64,000 bases of DNA from Lapidilactobacillus concavus DSM 17758 (GCF_001435835.1 NZ_AZFX01000038.1:37372-101371); one strand, 5' to 3'. Shown: positions 8,420 to 17,741, counted from the stretch's first letter. Notes: generated by a model not told the origin, from the letters alone. Translations and numbers: made by a program.

Positions 8420-9296
8420 TGTCGCCCCCTGCTCCTGTCACCTTTCTTTGGATCACAGTGAAAAGAATGATTGCGACGCCATAAACTATTGTCATCGCGC
8501 TTGCATAACCAAGTTGTCGATCGGTAAAACCAGTACGGTAAATGTAATAAACAGGTGTAATTGTCGAATCCATTGGACCTCCCTGCGTCATAACCATTGG
8601 CTGAACGATCAATTTAAATGCGTCTATAAATGTTGTTGTTAAGATCATCAATGAAGTCGGTTTAAGCATAGGCAAAGTAATATGTCGAAACTTTTCCCAT
8701 TTACCAGCACCATCTAAAGTTGCGGCCTCATAAATCTCATTTGGAATATTTTGTAAGCCAGCCAGAAAAATCAGCATTTGATAGCCAGCACCTTGCCAAG
8801 CAGATAATCCGATAATCGCGAACATTGCTTGTTTAGGGCTTGTTAATAACGGTTGTGAAGGCAAGCCTAATTGGTTGAGAACGCCATTTAATAAACCTTG
8901 TTCTGGATTCAGGATATAAAGCCATAAGACTGATGTAACAACGAGTGAAACAACAACTGGCGCGAAGAAAGATATTTTAAAAAATGTATTTCCAGGGCGC
9001 TTTTTGTTAACGATTAACGCTAATCCCAACGCAACACCAACTTGAAGTGGCATGACAAAAATAACAAACTGTGCAACGTTTCGGACACTCTTCAAAAATA
9101 TAGGATCTTTAAATAGCGTTAAATAGTTCTTTAATCCAATAAACAAACGTGCTTGCGGAGCCAACATATTATAATCGGTCAATGAATAATAAATTGACAT
9201 CAATGCAGGTATAAATAGAAACAAAGTTAGTAATAATAACGCTGGAAAAAGATAAATCCAAGCCTGATTACTCTTTGCTGAGGTTATGCTTTTCAT
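8406..9296 (-). CDS. ABC sugar importer permease, MsmF-like
   Basis: A 296-residue membrane permease of the MalF/MsmF group, shorter than enteric MalF as is normal in Gram-positives. It has about six membrane segments and an EAA loop (YEAATLDGAGKWEKFRHITLP). ATG at 9296 is selected because AAGGGGAAGG lies just upstream; an earlier in-frame start lacks this. It is the partner of the MsmG-like permease. No ATPase gene is in the operon, so it must use an MsmK-type ATPase encoded elsewhere. Confidence 0.9.
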   Translation of the reverse strand: MKSITSAKSNQAWIYLFPALLLLTLFLFIPALMSIYYSLTDYNMLAPQARLFIGLKNYLTLFKDPIFLKSVRNVAQFVIFVMPLQVGVALGLALIVNKKRPGNTFFKISFFAPVVVSLVVTSVLWLYILNPEQGLLNGVLNQLGLPSQPLLTSPKQAMFAIIGLSAWQGAGYQMLIFLAGLQNIPNEIYEAATLDGAGKWEKFRHITLPMLKPTSLMILTTTFIDAFKLIVQPMVMTQGGPMDSTITPVYYIYRTGFTDRQLGYASAMTIVYGVAIILFTVIQRKVTGAGGDNDDR

Positions 9297-9348
9297 ACTG
9301 CCTTCCCCTTTAATCGTTAACAATATCGATTAATTTTTTTCTTTGACG

Positions 9349-10641
9349 TTATTTGAGATATTGTTGAATATCCTGTGCTTGTTTTTTCATCAATTTTGCA
9401 ATATCTGGATTTTCTTTGTAATAAGTTGCCTTTGTAACTGTCTCGGCAAACGTACGTGATACTTGCGGATAGTTGACAAGGACAGGACGCGCATGGCCAC
9501 TCTTCTGATTTTGATCAATCAAGAATTGCATTGGGGCATTAACTTTTTTCTTCATCAGTTCTGACACTGATTTACGTGCAGGTAAAACTGTGTTGCTCAT
9601 ATCTGTGCGATACATTTGTTTCTTGGCGACTAAAAAGTTAATCAGCGCACCAGCAGCTTTGGGAGCTTTTGTGCTTGAGCTCATCGCATATTGCCAACTT
9701 CCTGTTGGTGAAACTAATTTTTTGGTTTTTGGCGAAACTGGATAAGGTAAAATACCATAATCAATATCTTTATACTGATTATCAAGCTCTTGAATCGTCC
9801 ATGAACCCGACAACATCATTGCATATTTCCCAGTTTGAAATCCCTTTTGTTTTGGACTGATCGTGGTGTATCCATTCTTAACCATATTCTGAATAAATTG
9901 AAATGCACTGTTAGTCTCATCGGAATTAAAGTAACCTACTGCCTTAGTCCCTTTTGAATTCGTCACATTACCACCTGCTGACCACATAAATGGTGCAAGA
10001 GAATAAATTGACATTTCTGAATGATCCGAGAGCTGCATATCTATTGCTGGTGCATTATATTTCTGCTTCAATCGTTTACTAATGTCCATAAACTCGTCCC
10101 ATGTCCATGGTTTTTCGAGCGTTGGCAGCTCTGATTCTTGAATGCCCGCTGCTGAAAACATTTTTTTATTGTAATAGATACCTACACCGGATTCAGAATA
10201 ACCAATTGCATATAATTTATTATTAAATGTGCCTTGATCGCGAATACTTTGTAGAATGTCATCTTTATTTTTAATATATTTACCTACTGGCTGAATAATT
10301 TTTGAATTCGCATATGCTGCGGTATTCGGACCATCTAGAGTTAGTACATCGGGCAACGTGTTAGAATTGAGTGCGGCGTTGATTTTATCTTCATAGCCAC
10401 CACCAGAACCACTGCGAGGAATGTATTGCACCTTAGCGGTATATCCCTGTTTATTTTCCTTATTGAAGGCATTTATATTCTGTTTCATTGCTTTGCCTTC
10501 TGGATCTTCTTTAGAATAATGAACCCACATATTAACCGTATCTTTACCACTACCGCTTGCATCATTTTTTGCTGTACAAGCACTGAGCCCAACTGCAGAT
10601 GCAAACAAAACAGCAACAATACCAAACTTAGATAATTTCAT
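9349..10641 (-). CDS. ABC sugar-binding lipoprotein, MsmE-like
   Basis: A 430-residue extracellular solute-binding protein of family 1. It begins MKLSKFG with a hydrophobic signal and lipobox LSAC (Cys22), so it is anchored to the outer face of the membrane. The mature part has the GYSESGVGIYYNKKMF segment typical of oligosaccharide binders. ATG at 10641 follows an AGGAGG box; an upstream in-frame start at 10677 would lack a proper signal peptide. It is first in the importer-GH32-fructokinase operon and is preceded by a clear promoter flanked by two operators. Confidence 0.9.
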   Translation of the reverse strand: MKLSKFGIVAVLFASAVGLSACTAKNDASGSGKDTVNMWVHYSKEDPEGKAMKQNINAFNKENKQGYTAKVQYIPRSGSGGGYEDKINAALNSNTLPDVLTLDGPNTAAYANSKIIQPVGKYIKNKDDILQSIRDQGTFNNKLYAIGYSESGVGIYYNKKMFSAAGIQESELPTLEKPWTWDEFMDISKRLKQKYNAPAIDMQLSDHSEMSIYSLAPFMWSAGGNVTNSKGTKAVGYFNSDETNSAFQFIQNMVKNGYTTISPKQKGFQTGKYAMMLSGSWTIQELDNQYKDIDYGILPYPVSPKTKKLVSPTGSWQYAMSSSTKAPKAAGALINFLVAKKQMYRTDMSNTVLPARKSVSELMKKKVNAPMQFLIDQNQKSGHARPVLVNYPQVSRTFAETVTKATYYKENPDIAKLMKKQAQDIQQYLK

Positions 10642-10661
10642 TATTTTATCCTCCTGACTAT

Positions 10662-10676
10662 TTTGGAAACGTTTCA
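10662..10676 (-). promoter_or_regulatory. Operator O2 (LacI/CcpA type) downstream of the msmE promoter
   Basis: TTGGAAACGTTTCAA, a nearly perfect GAAACGTTTC palindrome just downstream of the predicted transcription start. It could bind the adjacent LacI-type regulator or CcpA. Confidence 0.7.
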
Positions 10677-10688
10677 ATTAACAAACAA

Positions 10689-10717
10689 AGTTTAATCTTT
10701 GTAAGCGCATTTGTCAA
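10689..10717 (-). promoter_or_regulatory. Promoter of the fructan operon
   Basis: On the minus strand, TTGACA (10712-10717) and TAAACT (10689-10694) are separated by 17 bases. Operators lie on both sides. Confidence 0.75.
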
Positions 10718-10723
10718 TATATT

Positions 10724-10739
10724 TTTGAAACGATTCAAA
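10724..10739 (-). promoter_or_regulatory. Operator O1 upstream of the msmE promoter
   Basis: TTTGAAACGATTCAAA, a second GAAACG-type palindrome immediately upstream of the -35 box. It is spaced about 62 bp (centre to centre) from O2, which would allow looping by a LacI-family tetramer or simple occlusion. Confidence 0.65.
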
Positions 10740-10740
10740 A

Positions 10741-10769
10741 ATACCACTAGATAATTGGTCTAGTGGTAT
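10741..10769 (-). terminator. Terminator overlapping the end of the LacI-type regulator
   Basis: Perfect 11-bp stem ATACCACTAGA/TCTAGTGGTAT with a seven-base loop, followed on the minus strand by a T-run. The regulator's TAG stop is inside the stem. Confidence 0.7.
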
Positions 10770-11727
10770 TTCCATTTCGATATTTAACTGGTAACACTTC
10801 TATTTCAGAAGGACGGTAATGATCATAAATTTTATTCATCAAGATTTGAATGGCTGTTTCTGCCATTAATTCAACAGGTTGAACAATCGTTGAGATACCT
10901 AAAGGTTGTTCAGAGGTAAGATTGAACCCATCATAACCAATTATTTGTACATCTTCTGGGACTCTGATTCCTTTTGCCTTTAGAATTGGTTCAATTTGCA
11001 ATACCATTAAGTCGTTAATACAAAAAATGCCATCTATTGAGGGCTGTCGTTTAAATAAGCCATCAACAAGTTGTTCTAAATTTTCGATGGGCTCTGGTAC
11101 ATAAATCTCATCCATTTCCAATCCTGACTCAGCAATTACCGACTTAAATCCATCTCGGCGTTTTGTGGTTTCATTTGGAAATTTTGAATATCCACTGATA
11201 AAAGCAGGATGTTTTACACCTCGAACAAGTAATTCTTTAGCCGCAATCTTTCCACCTATAAAATTATCCGAGGTGACATAAGAAATATCTTCGGTGAAGT
11301 ATCGATCTATGCTGACAAACGGTAAATTTGATGAGACATATTGATCAATTGCACTATACGTAATTCCCACGATACCGTCGACCTTATTCTGCGTCACCAT
11401 TTTGATATACTGTAATTCCTTTTCTGCATCTTCGGATGAATTACATAAAAGCAACTTATATTGTCGTCTATATAATGATTGCTCAATATAATAGGCAAAT
11501 TCAGAAAAGAAGGGATGCCAGACTGTTGGTAAGATTAATGCAATAGTTTGACTTCGATTAGTTTTTAACCCTCGAGCATAGTCATCACGCACGTAGCCAA
11601 GTTTTTTTATTGCCGCTTCAACTCGCTTTTTAGTTGCCGGTTTTACTCCCGGTGCATCATTGAGAACTCTTGAAACAGAACCCACTCCAACTTTGGCGAG
11701 CTTCGCAACATCTTTCATCGTTGCCAT
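10747..11727 (-). CDS. LacI-family transcriptional regulator of the fructan operon
   Basis: A 326-residue repressor. The N-terminal helix-turn-helix (MKDVAKLAKVGVGSVSRVLN) and hinge helix are followed by a periplasmic-binding-protein-like effector domain (about 60-326). It lies directly upstream of and in the same direction as the importer operon, which carries two GAAACG-type palindromes, so it probably represses that operon until a sucrose or fructan-derived ligand binds. The start is ATG at 11727 with GAAGGTG upstream; MKDV three codons later is an alternative. MsmR/ScrR-like assignment comes from context. Confidence 0.88.
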   Translation of the reverse strand: MATMKDVAKLAKVGVGSVSRVLNDAPGVKPATKKRVEAAIKKLGYVRDDYARGLKTNRSQTIALILPTVWHPFFSEFAYYIEQSLYRRQYKLLLCNSSEDAEKELQYIKMVTQNKVDGIVGITYSAIDQYVSSNLPFVSIDRYFTEDISYVTSDNFIGGKIAAKELLVRGVKHPAFISGYSKFPNETTKRRDGFKSVIAESGLEMDEIYVPEPIENLEQLVDGLFKRQPSIDGIFCINDLMVLQIEPILKAKGIRVPEDVQIIGYDGFNLTSEQPLGISTIVQPVELMAETAIQILMNKIYDHYRPSEIEVLPVKYRNGNTTRPII

Positions 11728-11800
11728 TTAATCACCTTCAAATTAATCATTTCTTCAAATTATATCATATCGCAACCATAGTTTTTGTATCACTTCTTGG

Positions 11801-11859
11801 TTTATAGCAAACACCCCTTTGACATCCACATTGGACGTCAAAGGGGTGTTTGCTATAAA
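11801..11859. repeat. Perfect 23-bp inverted repeat (hairpin)
   Basis: Arms 11801-11823 and 11837-11859 are exact complements with extra TCC/GGA pairing inside the loop. No T-run follows on either strand, so it is not a standard terminator, though it sits eight bases past the broken WecB-like gene and could end its transcript. Confidence 0.7.
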
Positions 11860-11867
11860 TGAGTTCA

Positions 11868-12869
11868 TCATTCCTCAGGTGCGTCACTTGAGACCAATTC
11901 GACGATAGCATTGACTGCATTATCGACAACATGTTCTGAAGTTGGCATGGTTGTGACAAACTGCTCAGGTTTCTCTACGAGATCGGTCAGACAGCGGAAT
12001 AATTCTGGCGATTCGATTTGTGGGTCAGTCGAAACAAACAAAACGGGTTTGCCCGCGGTCTTGGCTTCTTCCTCAACACCTAACGAATCAGTGATCACTA
12101 GCTTGCTTGCCAACAATAGCTCGTGAAACGCAAGCACGGGTTGTGGATTCAGGATGGTAACATTAGGATCATCCGCGAAAATTTCTTAGGCGGAGATTCG
12201 CATCGAATAATCATCTGCACTCGGTAAAACAATCTGGTACTCTGGATAAGCTTCAAAAACGTTGCGGACGGTTCGCAAAATCTGGCGCATACCTTGTCCT
12301 GCTAGATTTGAGCGATGCAAGGTTAATAATACTTGATGCGGTTCAACGGTAGGTTGTTCAACCCCAAGTTGTCCAAAAGCAACCGGTGATAAATTACCAA
12401 TTGCTGTAATTTCCCCTGCAACTTCTTGCCGTGATAATTCAGCTTTCTGTGATTCATCGCGGACTAATATCAGGTCCGCAATTTGATTGATCAAACGTCG
12501 GTTAAAACCGCTCTTGCAATTACTTGCAGCTTCCATGGATACCACCGGAAAATCATGGTAATGGGCAGCTAAGCTCGCTAAGAAGGAAGGCTGTTTAGCG
12601 CCTTGGACTAATAGAACATCTGGATTCTCATTCTCAATAATGTGATTCAACTGTGTCAATTTTCGACTGGCTAACTCAGTTGGATCTGTTTCTGTAATGG
12701 CGATGGCAATGTCAGCCTCAAGTGAGACGGATCGTAAGGCATCTTCAACTAAATCTGCATGTGTCGTTATCATGACGATGACGACTTCAAATAACTCGGC
12801 TTGCCGAATTGCTTTGATCACCGGTGCAAGCCTTAAGACCGCACCGCGCGAACTGACAACAACGATCAT
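11868..12869 (-). pseudogene. WecB-like UDP-GlcNAc 2-epimerase family gene, broken by an in-frame stop
   Basis: The reading frame from about 12869 to 11868 resembles UDP-N-acetylglucosamine 2-epimerases: the family-like blocks are LRLAPVIKAI near the start, NRRLINQIADL in the middle and VITDSLGVEEEA near the end. A TAA at 12186-12188 interrupts it, and homology resumes in the same frame straight after (EIFADDPNVTILNP). Several positions that are catalytic in WecB are also changed: GTRPEA reads SSRGAV, GDTTS reads GAKQP, and the usual Glu before NRxL is missing. So it was probably not a working epimerase even before the stop. It follows mutY by about 70 bases. Expression as two pieces is possible but unsupported. 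Confidence 0.7.
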
Positions 12870-12940
12870 TTTTTCTGCATTTAATCTTCCCCGCACTTTG
12901 TCTAAATATGATTGATGGCATCGCCAGTAATCATACTTAG

Positions 12941-14062
12941 TTACACGAATAATTGCTGATTTAACTTTAATTGGACAGTTGGTAAGGGCGCCTCAGCGAT
13001 TGCTGCTAAACTTAACCATTTTCCTGAGAATAGGCTTAAATTCGGCGTCGATGTTAATTTGGCTTGGACAATCTGTATGTGCCATTTCTGATGTGTAAAC
13101 GTGTGAATAACCGGCTTCATTTCGACTTCATGAAATTCAGCGTGAATCTCTGTTTCTTGTTGGAAAAGTGTCGAAAGTTCTGCCAAAACCTCCTTAGGAT
13201 CACTGGTGGTTAAGTCGTCGCGATCGATGAGTGGCAACATCCATAATCGCGCCAACATGCCTTTAGTTGGACGCTGTTCAAACAGCCAACCTTCAGGACT
13301 TTGTATCGCTAATGCATAATAATAAAAATCGATTGGCTTAGCCTTTTTCGTTTTGACCGGATAGGCTAAAGTTGTTCCATCTGCTAAACTCTCATCAAAG
13401 TCACGAACCGGCGAATGTTCAGCATCTGGCTGCTTGGCCGTTAAATAACTCGTGCCAAGATCCATGATAGCTTGATTAAAATCGCCAGGGCGGGCAACTG
13501 AGATCAACCGATCCCCAATCGCCTGAAAAACAGGACGCGTTTGTGACTTTGAAATGTCCAAATCGATTTTTAATAGCCGGGCAAAGACACGAAAGGCATT
13601 ACCATCAATTGCCGCAATTGGCTGATTGAAAGCGATACTTGCGATTGCCGCAGCCGTGTACGGGCCAATTCCAGTAAGCGTTTGTAATTTTGCGGCAGTG
13701 GTTGGCCATTGACCCGCATAGTCGCGCATAATTTGCTGTGCTGCTTTTTGCATGTTGCGAACCCGTGAATAGTAACCTAAACCCTCCCACGCTTTCAACA
13801 GCTTCGATTCAGGCGCACTCGCTAATTCTCCAACAGTTGGAAAACTAGCAATAAAATCGAGATAATAGGGAATCACGGTCTGCACTTGAGTCTGTTGAAG
13901 CATAATTTCACTCACAAAAACATGATACGGATCGTGATCGACACGCCAAGGTAGCTGACGTCCTTCACGATCATACCACTCTAAAAGTGCTTTTTGAAAC
14001 GCGACGATCTTTGCATCTGACCAGTTAAAATATTTCGAAATCAATGTTTCGTCTACAGCCAC
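12941..14062 (-). CDS. mutY: Adenine DNA glycosylase MutY lacking the iron-sulfur ligands
   Basis: About 373 residues. MutY removes adenine mispaired with 8-oxoguanine. Seen features are the SEIMLQQTQV helix with the catalytic Glu, the helix-hairpin-helix LTGIGPYTAAAI, the Asp in AAIDGNAFRV, and a C-terminal NUDIX-like domain ending in HTFTHQKWH. The segment after MDLG, where most MutY proteins carry four cysteines for a 4Fe-4S cluster, has Tyr, Ala, Ser and Asp instead. GTG at 14062 is the best start, eight bases from GGAGGG; the TTG at 14068 is too close to it. Cluster-less MutY forms are known to me from some lactobacilli. Confidence 0.9.
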   Translation of the reverse strand: MAVDETLISKYFNWSDAKIVAFQKALLEWYDREGRQLPWRVDHDPYHVFVSEIMLQQTQVQTVIPYYLDFIASFPTVGELASAPESKLLKAWEGLGYYSRVRNMQKAAQQIMRDYAGQWPTTAAKLQTLTGIGPYTAAAIASIAFNQPIAAIDGNAFRVFARLLKIDLDISKSQTRPVFQAIGDRLISVARPGDFNQAIMDLGTSYLTAKQPDAEHSPVRDFDESLADGTTLAYPVKTKKAKPIDFYYYALAIQSPEGWLFEQRPTKGMLARLWMLPLIDRDDLTTSDPKEVLAELSTLFQQETEIHAEFHEVEMKPVIHTFTHQKWHIQIVQAKLTSTPNLSLFSGKWLSLAAIAEAPLPTVQLKLNQQLFV

Positions 14063-14301
14063 GTACAAAGCCCTCCAAGTCTAACCGTTACAATCTCTAT
14101 TATAATACATTGATATGATTTTCGTCCGAAATTATTTATTTTCTGACATAATTATTCGGTTAAACTTGGGATTATTTTAAGATTAACATCGAACGTCTAA
14201 ATGAGCAATATGTCAAAATGACAAAATAAAACTTGCCGATATCACGATAAAAGCGCAAAATAAAAGGGTTGGACTGAATTGGAAAGGATCCATTTACCGC
14301 G

Positions 14302-15393
14302 ATGCTTAAATCAATCTTGAAAGACCGACTACTCCAGATCTCAGCAGTACTTGCTGTCCTTAGTCTATTTCTTGCCAGACCGCGTTTGGCTGACATTAAT
14401 TTTTCGACGTTGTGGTCAATTACGGCCATGATGACGCTCATTCAGATTTTCAATCATCTACATATTCTCGACTATTGTGCGTATCGCCTGACTGGCCACG
14501 CCCATAATGTGCGCCAACTCGTTTGGTTGTTTCTTGCGCTGGCATTTGCGAGCGCGATGTTTCTGACCAACGATGTCACGGTTTTGACGTTAGTGCCACT
14601 CTATTTATATGTCGCTAAACAGTATCACCTGCCTGAAATCTTACCGGTGACGTTAATTAGTATGACCGCAAACCTTGGCAGTGCAACCACGCCATTTGGC
14701 AATCCACATAACATTTTTTTACTCGCTAAATTTAATATTAGCGTGACACAATTCTTCAAATGGTCATTACCACTTGCATTATTCAGCGTCCTAATCATTG
14801 CGGCCTACACGTTTGTTATCAAGCCGACGCCGATTGCCAACATTCCTACTCAACAGATCTACATTCCAAGACGTCCAATGATTTTAGCCATCATTGCAGC
14901 GTTATTTGTGTTCGCAGGTGTCCTCGATTTCATCCCCGCATGGGTTGGTGCTATCGTCACGATCATCTTAGCGATTGCACTCCAACCAAAAATTATGACA
15001 CACGTTGATTACGCAACAATTCTAACGTTCGTTGGTTTCTTCATCATTGTCAGCGATCTCAGTCAAAATGCAATCATCAAAGAAACTTTATCGACACATA
15101 TTAGTTCGCCTTTATCCGTCTACTTCGGTAGTATTGGCATGAGTCAATTCATTTCAAACGTGCCAACAACCGTGTTGTTTGCTAAATTTACAAAACATGC
15201 CGCTGCATTATTATACGGTGCTAATATCGGCGGTTTAGGAACACTCGTCGGGTCTATGGCTAACTTACTCGCCTTCAAGCAGTACACGCGCTATGGTAGC
15301 TCTAACAGTACCCGTTTCTTAATTGACTTCACGTGTATTAATTTAGTGACACTCGTTATTTTTAGCCTCTTCGGCTGGTGGGTCATCCAATAG
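14302..15393 (+). CDS. ArsB/SLC13 (ion transporter superfamily) permease
   Basis: A 363-residue membrane protein with about ten hydrophobic segments. Two re-entrant style motifs are recognisable: TANLGSATTPFGNPHN in the first half and FISNVPTTVLFAKF in the second, as in ArsB, NhaD and SLC13 anion or sodium-coupled carriers. The substrate cannot be told. It lies between divergent mutY and convergent membrane-protein genes, with no arsenic genes nearby. GGAAAGG precedes the ATG at a slightly long distance. Confidence 0.8.
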   Translation: MLKSILKDRLLQISAVLAVLSLFLARPRLADINFSTLWSITAMMTLIQIFNHLHILDYCAYRLTGHAHNVRQLVWLFLALAFASAMFLTNDVTVLTLVPLYLYVAKQYHLPEILPVTLISMTANLGSATTPFGNPHNIFLLAKFNISVTQFFKWSLPLALFSVLIIAAYTFVIKPTPIANIPTQQIYIPRRPMILAIIAALFVFAGVLDFIPAWVGAIVTIILAIALQPKIMTHVDYATILTFVGFFIIVSDLSQNAIIKETLSTHISSPLSVYFGSIGMSQFISNVPTTVLFAKFTKHAAALLYGANIGGLGTLVGSMANLLAFKQYTRYGSSNSTRFLIDFTCINLVTLVIFSLFGWWVIQ

Positions 15394-15414
15394 CGTACCT
15401 TTGGATCGAATGCA

Positions 15415-16656
15415 TCACTTCTTCAATAAGTCATTAAATCGACGGTAATCATCCTTAGTAGGTTCACTTTGGCTGTATCTCACCGATTCATAAATATTTT
15501 GTAGCTGCTCTTGGGTGGCAACTTCCGATGTCAACTTGGTAACTTGCACCGCTGGCGTGTCCGATTTTTGTGGCGCGTATTTTTTTTGAATCGAACGCTG
15601 ATATTTACGCCGAATCTTTCGGGTCCAACTAGTTTCACCGTCGGCTTTAACCTGTCTTTTCTTTGACTGCCCAATGATAATGTCGTGGTTGTCGCTCGGT
15701 AATTCTGGAATCACTTTTTGAGCATGTAACTGTTGAAACAATCTCCTAACCCCGTCATAAAACAAAAAGATCACTAAACCGCCCGCGACAACGATGAAGG
15801 CCACGAAGACTCCCATCGGAAACTTATGAGCGGTTTTTTTGATAATTTTTTCTGATGCTGGATTGCCATCGTTCGATTGGAGCATATTATCCATCTTGAG
15901 TGTCTTAGTTGATCGCTGTTGATCTCGGCGTGGTCGATTCATCGTTCCTGCTGTTTGTTCCCGCAAAAACTGCGAGCTCAGCCAACTAGGACGCGCTGCA
16001 GCAATGCCTGCGACTAGAGCCGCGCCGACAAGAATCAATAGGAATCGACGCTCAAATTGACGAACACCTACCCTCATCAATTCACGCTGAGAAAAATTCT
16101 GTGTTGCACCGCCAATTTCTTGATTCTGCCGATAATGTTGGCGAAAATCCAATAATTGTTGAAGGATGAAGAAAAAGCTGAAGGCAATCAAGCTCCAAAG
16201 CTGTCCTTCCAGAATATTCATCCCAAAACTAATGAGATACAAGCTGAATGGAATCACATAAAAGAGCCACTCAAAATGTCGGATGGGTTTTAAAACAGCC
16301 ATTAAAAGCCCAGCGACGGTGATGATTTGAAAGAAAATCGATGGTAATGGCAATATCGTCACAACAAAAACACCCACAAGTAAAACTAACAGGTAAGGAA
16401 TTAAAGTGATACGACGATTCAGTAACATCGCTAGAAATGTCACGATCACACACAAGCCGAAACTACTAGCGAGACGACTGCCAGTTGCAGATAGTTCACG
16501 ACTCTGATTCAAAACAAAGATAAACAAGACAATAAATAAACTGCTGCGTGTCGCGGCATCGATGAACAAACTTTGGCGCTCGAGTAAATTTTCAAGATTT
16601 ATTTTTTGAGGAAGGCTCGTTGCTTGATTAGTTGCGCGTGGTTTTTGAAGCTTCAT
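15415..16656 (-). CDS. TgpA-like membrane protein without a transglutaminase core
   Basis: 413 residues. About six membrane segments lie between residues 35 and 215, then a basic stretch, one more membrane segment near 275-300, and a cytoplasmic tail ending in IYESVRYSQSEPTKDDYRRF, which resembles the DUF4129 tail of TgpA-type proteins. In such operons this position is usually filled by a roughly 700-residue protein with an extracytoplasmic transglutaminase domain; no such Cys-His-Asp domain is present here. Its ATG overlaps the DUF58 stop (ATGA). The function is unknown, probably cell-envelope related. Confidence 0.65.
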   Translation of the reverse strand: MKLQKPRATNQATSLPQKINLENLLERQSLFIDAATRSSLFIVLFIFVLNQSRELSATGSRLASSFGLCVIVTFLAMLLNRRITLIPYLLVLLVGVFVVTILPLPSIFFQIITVAGLLMAVLKPIRHFEWLFYVIPFSLYLISFGMNILEGQLWSLIAFSFFFILQQLLDFRQHYRQNQEIGGATQNFSQRELMRVGVRQFERRFLLILVGAALVAGIAAARPSWLSSQFLREQTAGTMNRPRRDQQRSTKTLKMDNMLQSNDGNPASEKIIKKTAHKFPMGVFVAFIVVAGGLVIFLFYDGVRRLFQQLHAQKVIPELPSDNHDIIIGQSKKRQVKADGETSWTRKIRRKYQRSIQKKYAPQKSDTPAVQVTKLTSEVATQEQLQNIYESVRYSQSEPTKDDYRRFNDLLKK

Positions 16657-17738
16657 GGCAACAGCACCTCCTTAACCGCAGTGGCTAATGTGGTGGTATC
16701 CGCGCGAAAATGGTCAACCATATTGAGCCAAAGTAACTGATCCCCTAAGGCCGCTTGCAACTGTGGCAAAAAAGGAAGTTGACGCGCGGCAGCTGAAGCA
16801 CAGACGACAACATGTTGTTCGGAACTAGCCAGTAAGTTGGTGAACAAGGATTCGCTGTTCGTCGTTTGCTCCAAGTCGATAGCGGCACACGCATCTAGCA
16901 CGACTGCCATTGAAGTAAGTTGTGTCATCATGAAGGGCTCGCCTTGCCGATTACAAGCATTACTCAACACTTTTAATTGCCAGCCAGCCGCTAAACATTC
17001 ATGTGCAATCGTGGCAAATAGTGAAATCGTCGCTTCCGCATATTTTTCCGTTCGCCAACTCGCTTCATCGGGAAGTGCTAACACTAGCGTGAGTTGTCGC
17101 TGAGAAACCGGCTCATATTGGTTGACGTAAAAAGTTCCAGTGGTCGCCGTTTTTTTCCAGTTGACTTGTTTCAAAGCGTCTTGCGGCTGCATCTCTCGAA
17201 CGCCACGAAACAACAATGGATCCTCGAATAACGAAAAACGCGTTAACGTTTCCCCCAACGAAGATTCCCAATGCTGTTGTATCGGATTGACGTCTAGCCA
17301 GTGCGGATAGACGATAATTTCTTGCTGAATCGGATATTTATGTTGTTGAACCTGACCCGTAACTAATTCACGACTCTCAAGTTCGATTTCCGATAGCGTA
17401 TAGATACCTCGCTTGGCCATCTGCACGTTCAGCGTCCGCTCGCGATTCTCATAGCCATTCAACGAATAAACTTGATTCAAGTTGCCGAGATAATCACCAT
17501 CGCCTTGACCCACGACGAGTCGAAAAGTGCGCGGAACTGGCAGCATAACTTGCACGAAATGCAGCGGCAATCTTTTGTGATTATAAATATGTTGGGTTAG
17601 GACCAACTTTTCGCCTTGAAAGATACGCTTTGTCGAAAAAGTGACCGTCACGAACAAACCATCTTGCCAGTGCCACCGCCACCAAAACCACATCATACCC
17701 CAGATGCTGAATAAAACGATGATCAGGATAATAATCAT
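16653..17738 (-). CDS. DUF58 domain protein
   Basis: 361 residues with two N-terminal hydrophobic segments, an extracytoplasmic beta-rich part, and the DUF58 hallmark at about residue 170-200 (FRGVREMQPQDALKQVNWKKTA) followed by a von Willebrand A-like region. DUF58 proteins nearly always travel with a MoxR ATPase, which lies three bases upstream here. The pair is thought to act in protein maturation or envelope assembly; the target in this organism is unknown. The start follows AGAAGGA. Confidence 0.85.
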   Translation of the reverse strand: MIIILIIVLFSIWGMMWFWWRWHWQDGLFVTVTFSTKRIFQGEKLVLTQHIYNHKRLPLHFVQVMLPVPRTFRLVVGQGDGDYLGNLNQVYSLNGYENRERTLNVQMAKRGIYTLSEIELESRELVTGQVQQHKYPIQQEIIVYPHWLDVNPIQQHWESSLGETLTRFSLFEDPLLFRGVREMQPQDALKQVNWKKTATTGTFYVNQYEPVSQRQLTLVLALPDEASWRTEKYAEATISLFATIAHECLAAGWQLKVLSNACNRQGEPFMMTQLTSMAVVLDACAAIDLEQTTNSESLFTNLLASSEQHVVVCASAAARQLPFLPQLQAALGDQLLWLNMVDHFRADTTTLATAVKEVLLP

Positions 17739-17741
17739 GAA

